Source: Siphonodentalium dalli
Lineage: Eukaryota; Mollusca; Scaphopoda; Gadilida; Siphonodentaliidae
Reading direction: 5' to 3'
Assembly: GCA_032622095.1 (NCBI GenBank)
Contig: CP136065.1
Span: 246,079,474-246,143,473 of the forward strand
Length of the DNA stretch: 64,000 nt
This document shows, in pieces, positions 60,105 through 64,000 of the stretch. Each line of letters opens with the position of its first letter. The first letter of the stretch is position 1. Below the pieces are notes generated by a model that searched no databases, was not told where the DNA came from, and saw nothing but the letters and a program-made list of their open reading frames with translations. Position numbers and translations under genes: made by a program.

Positions 60105-60182
60105 CCATTTGGAGGTCATATCAGTTTACAAGAATCTGTTTACCTAATATCACAGGGCACCACAGGTCTCAGTACATGGCAG
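60105..60182 (+). CDS. EEF2KMT: EEF2KMT exon 4
   Basis: A 'tatttttcag' acceptor and a 'TGGCAG|gtatgt' donor bound 26 codons in phase 0: 'PFGGHISLQESVYLISQGTTGLSTWQ'. The GG..(I/V)(S/T)L.ES strand and 'GTTGL.TW' are strongly conserved in EEF2KMT and lead into the AdoMet-binding fold. The following catalytic motifs (the VLELGSG-type glycine loop onward) are not found up to 64000, so the gene continues outside the window. Confidence 0.95.
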
Positions 60183-63038
60183 GTATGTTTATATTAATAT
60201 GTCAAGTGTCAGTAGGTGGGGTGGGAGACATATTATCTGGTAGTCGAAGTCCGTCCGTACTAAAACCAGCTAAGATATTGGGATAGTGACATGCTAGTTT
60301 TAGTACGAGTATGTCCCGTTACTATTTATATGACATGAGTTATGCCCAGGGTTGGTGGCGGAAATTGTAGTCTATTTTACTCAATTTTACTTAAAGTCTC
60401 ACAATGAGACTTTTTCCGCAACAATAATTTTTTTTCCGAGTTATCCCCCTGCATAGCTTTTTATATTATAATAGGTTGGCGATTATTGCAATACGATAGA
60501 GGAACACTCCGACTTTCGTACTCAGATTCATACATTTTTGTACCTCGCTTGCCTGACCGAAATATGACGGGGAAATGGCTAATTTGGATTTAGTTGTCGT
60601 TCTAGATATGTTTATTGTGCCTTTTATCATTCCTTTTCACGAAAACAAATTAAAAACAAGTCGAATATGTTATGATAATGTTTAAACATTCTTGTACATG
60701 AAATTGGGGATAAATTGTTCCCAGAGTTAGAGTACGTTATTTCACACTTCCGGTGTGGAATTTCCGAATTTTTATGTGTTAAAAATAAATAGTTTTTTCA
60801 TCTGTCATATCTGCTTGTTTCGTTCATTATTCGCAGAAAATGTGTATCTCATTCTTTCGTGTACACAACGGATTAGATATAGACTGTTTTAACCCGTTGG
60901 ATGTTAGAAATACCGCTTAATTATCAGAAAATATCATGTGAAGTGACGGGACCAATCCGAATATCGCACACTGGACTTGGTGAAGTTGGTCAACATGACC
61001 GCTTTCGCAGATTGCTGCTTCCAGCGCAGAAGGATGCGCACTACGTTCATGACTGAACTAACACTGGACTGGTCACAGACACTGTGTGTGAGTCACTGAG
61101 TGTGGCAGGTCAGACTATGCCGTATTCAGCTGTTATTATCATGGACATTGATTGACCCGAATAAGTGAATACAGAATAGCACTGATTGACCCCAATGGAA
61201 GAATGCAAACAATGTGAATGTAATGATTATTGCAAAATATGATGATTATAGTTCTATTCTGGACTCCTCATCCCTTCAATGCTGAAATGCAGTCAACGCT
61301 GAAATGCAGTCAACGCTGATGCCGTAAAAGGTCATTGAATGTTCATTCAGATTCTATCATTCTGAATAGTACATTAGACTGATTAGAAGTACAGTAGCTA
61401 CATGTGTGTGAACTTGTGAAGGGTAGAACATGATATGGAGAATTAGAATGGCAATGGCACCACTCACCAGTGTCAGTGAATCGAGTGAGGATGTTTACCA
61501 AACATGTCATGATACATGCAGACATGGACAATGCTGTGAAATGGATTATAATTCATCAGTACTCCCGGATCATGATAATAAGTTACCGGTACATACTAGT
61601 AACATTCCGCCTTTGATCATTAGATCAAGACTAAACCAGACTTGGATAATGACTAATGGACAAAGACAGTTACATGTTACACATGCGGCTGCACATGGTT
61701 TTGATTCATTAAAATTATTTTGTAAAAATCATGAACTTATGTTATCAAAATCAATGACTAACAGTGATCACCAAAGTCACTTACTGGTACATTGGTTATG
61801 CCAAACAACAGGTCTGATACAACTTGAATTCCATTGTACCGGTACATGTACCATATATATTCAACTATTATGAAGTGGTGACAATATCTCATGTACGGTA
61901 CCTACTACATGTAGTACAGTATATATATCGGTGCTGGCATTTTTGATTATTTAACTGATTTACTTGTACTAGTAGTTAGAATTTTGAAATCATCTTGGTG
62001 AGAAGTTATTAAAATGTCATTCAAATGGCATACATGCACATATGTACTTCTGCCATTATGAAATAAACAGGTCTCCTGCAATAAGCTGTAGAATTCTTTT
62101 TATATTGGAATCTGATGCCTTCTCATTTTCTCTTTTAAAATTATAGTGTTATATACATGTACACTTTAATGTGGTTGTGCATTACGAAGTGAGATGATTC
62201 CATGAAGTTTTAGTAAAAACAGAGAAAACCTGGAGTTTACGTATATACCGTACCAGTATACATTGTGTATGGTACAGGTAGTACAATTAAGCTATAATAC
62301 ATGTAGTTGAATATCACTATGATAGTTGAATTCAAGAAGAGCCAGACTTGATAATAACAACACTGTTATTATATTTGGAGAACACTTCCCATGATCAGAT
62401 CACTAAGAGACATAGAGTGAAATTGCTGTGGTTACTATTATTAATTTTAGCTAAAAAATCCCACCATCACTATTATTAGTTTGTCTCTATTATTAGGCAA
62501 CTTAGAGGATGTTGTCTGAATGAACTATCAACAAATTAAAAAGGTAATAAACAGGCCAGACACCTACAGTATGGTCGGTTCAAGTACTGCTAGTGTTGTA
62601 CCAGTACTGTTTATATTCAGTACTAGGAAAATTTAATGAAAGTTATGCAACGAATGATTGTGTAGGCCTACTGATGTTAAAAGGAGTATAAATCTAAAAT
62701 GACCTTGCCACTTTAACAAACACATCGCTATTGATATAATACTCAATAATGAGTTTGTTAAAGTGGTGCGCTCGTTTTAAATTAATATGGAGAATATAGC
62801 AATTCATGTGGGTCCAATATGTGTACATATACATGTATACCGGTACACGCAGAGCTGATTGATTTACAATTATGGCTTTCATTATATCGTAGACAAGGTG
62901 CGGGATGTTTCTTTCATTTTCAGATGCTGTTAAAATTATTCATCAGGTTCACTGATTGTAGCTGGGACTAATACATGTATAACATATATTAGTCCCAGAT
63001 TGTAGTGGGGTTGAGATATGGTTGCTGTTAGATATTAA
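60183..63038. other. EEF2KMT intron or following spacer; no exon seen
   Basis: 60240-60360 is an inverted copy of 51690-51850 ('gccagggttggtggc', 'gctaagatattgggat'). A 147-residue frame at 61430-61873 has no recognised domain. 62965-62998 is a small palindrome ('gggactaatacatgtat'). Confidence 0.4.
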
Positions 63039-63039
63039 A

Positions 63040-63473
63040 GGTACTCAATCCGAATTAACTGTCGCAAATTACTATTTCCTTGACTTCGGGGGTAAAAAAT
63101 ATTTGATTCGAGTCGAGGAACCCACCCACCACAGCTCAGAGTGATCAGATATCGATGTTATAAATCTATTATTTTAATTATAGTGGCCCAATAGACAGTC
63201 AACGAGAAGAATTTCATTGACCAAATTGCGGGCAAAGATGGATATTAAACTCTAAAATCAAGTGGCTTTTTGTGTCAGATATTTGACAAACCGGTAAAAT
63301 TTCGTTGAACAAAATGGTGATAAATAACAGGTTTTGTGCAATTTTATACTATAGTTGATGGTGTTTTTCATTATTTTTGGGCAATTATTAGATTCTGAAA
63401 CTGAAGCGTCATTTCAAAAAATGTTGTTGTTGGAATGTGATTATATGGGGACCCTCTGATCGGATTAAGTACC
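63040..63473. mobile_element. 'ggtactcaatccg' MITE, third copy
   Basis: The left end GGTACTCAATCCG and right end CGGATTAAGTACC enclose 'atttgattcgagtcgaggaa' and 'tctaaaatcaagtgg'. The right border is slightly eroded. Confidence 0.75.
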
Positions 63474-64000
63474 GGTACCTGTAAGAGATTTTATGGTATC
63501 TGGAACATTTCATATTTAGTTTCATGTAGCATGGCATTCGGAAATATTATATGTCGCCTTGAGGCAAAAATTTATATTACCATATTTATGGTAGTGATCG
63601 CCTACATGTATTGACCAAAATGGACAGGATTACATTTTTCTCTTGTCGTGTCTATTTCATTCCTAACTTAGAAGTATGTCGATCTGGTAAATAATTGACT
63701 GGAGAGAATGCTTACACGTATAGCATTTATGTCTTGGCCACTAACTGAGAGCTGTGATAATAATAGTAAGTTATCGTTGGAGACCCCCCCCACAATGGAG
63801 ATCTCTAGTCGCATCCATGTAGCCAATGTGTTCTTATACCTTATAATCGGGGAGGTGGCTACATGTAGATGGTCCCCATTGGTGGGTGGTTGGGAAACTT
63901 GGGTTTGTCCACCTTGACATTTCCAAATGTACGTACCTTGAACCAGACCAAAGTCAAGTGTTCTCGAAATACTACTTTGCACCCCCCCCCCCCCCACCTC
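63474..64000. other. No supported gene
   Basis: It contains an inverted pair ('ctacatgtagatggtcccca' against 'tggagatctct..catgtag') around 63785-63875 and C runs at 63784 and 63981. A good donor-like site is on the minus strand near 63935, but no exon can be proved. Confidence 0.35.

Noticed and set aside
61430-61873. 147-residue plus-strand frame, among the longest in the window
   Set aside because: No domain, no signal peptide, no promoter or splice context recognised, and it lies in or after an EEF2KMT intron. Open by chance is the simpler view.
63935-63998. Minus-strand exon with donor 'TTCAAG|gtacgt' at the right edge
   Set aside because: It is a strong donor, but the upstream sequence is a C run cut by the window edge, with no recognisable protein.

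Overview
This is animal (intron-containing, non-coding-rich) DNA. The two recognisable host genes are split into exons with GT/AG borders. The repeats, which include ~160-bp tandem units in Helitron-like elements, 'gttatggccctt/ccggatgataac' repeats and frequent acatgta motifs, resemble those described from marine molluscs. A bivalve is my best inference, not a demonstrated fact.

Host genes. (1) RNPS1, the serine-rich RNA-binding splicing and exon-junction factor, is on the minus strand. Its stop codon is at 10983-10985 and five coding exons are found (33006-33119, 26539-26715, 14772-15010, 13103-13244, 10983-11082). All splice phases agree. The exon or exons carrying the start codon were not found upstream of 33119. 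(2) EEF2KMT (FAM86 family), the eEF2 lysine methyltransferase, is on the plus strand. It has a first exon at 49812 and exons at 54346-54486, 56888-56998 and 60105-60182, all phase 0. Its SAM-binding catalytic half is not in the window, so the gene runs off the right edge. The two genes point away from each other.

Everything else is mostly transposon-derived. 0-5 kb: the end of a Helitron-like repeat, a 2.3-kb imperfect palindrome and a BED-zinc-finger relic of a hAT transposase. 5-10 kb: a hairpin hAT-type MITE with an 8-bp target duplication, two minisatellites and a TTAA (piggyBac-type) MITE. 11-18 kb (RNPS1 introns): hairpin MITEs, tandem repeats, a foldback-like element with a 7-bp target duplication, a second TTAA MITE and a TA-flanked MITE. 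18-23 kb: a 4.5-kb interval bounded by inverted repeats. 23.8-26.4 kb: a Helitron-like tandem array split by a hAT-like insertion. 27.3-30.1 kb: a head-to-tail array. 30.4-32.9 kb: one hAT-like element inside another. 33.2-36.5 kb: long inverted repeats, a palindromic MITE and a broken tyrosine recombinase. 39-44 kb: tandem duplications and clusters of a CTTAAG palindrome. 45-49 kb: more inverted repeats. 50-64 kb (EEF2KMT introns): a tRNA-derived SINE, several hairpin MITEs, and a MITE inserted 8 bases after a splice donor.

The most unusual pattern is a 69-base, almost perfect hairpin. It recurs at least eight times, in opposite orientations within single elements, and sits inside at least three kinds of element whose ends differ.
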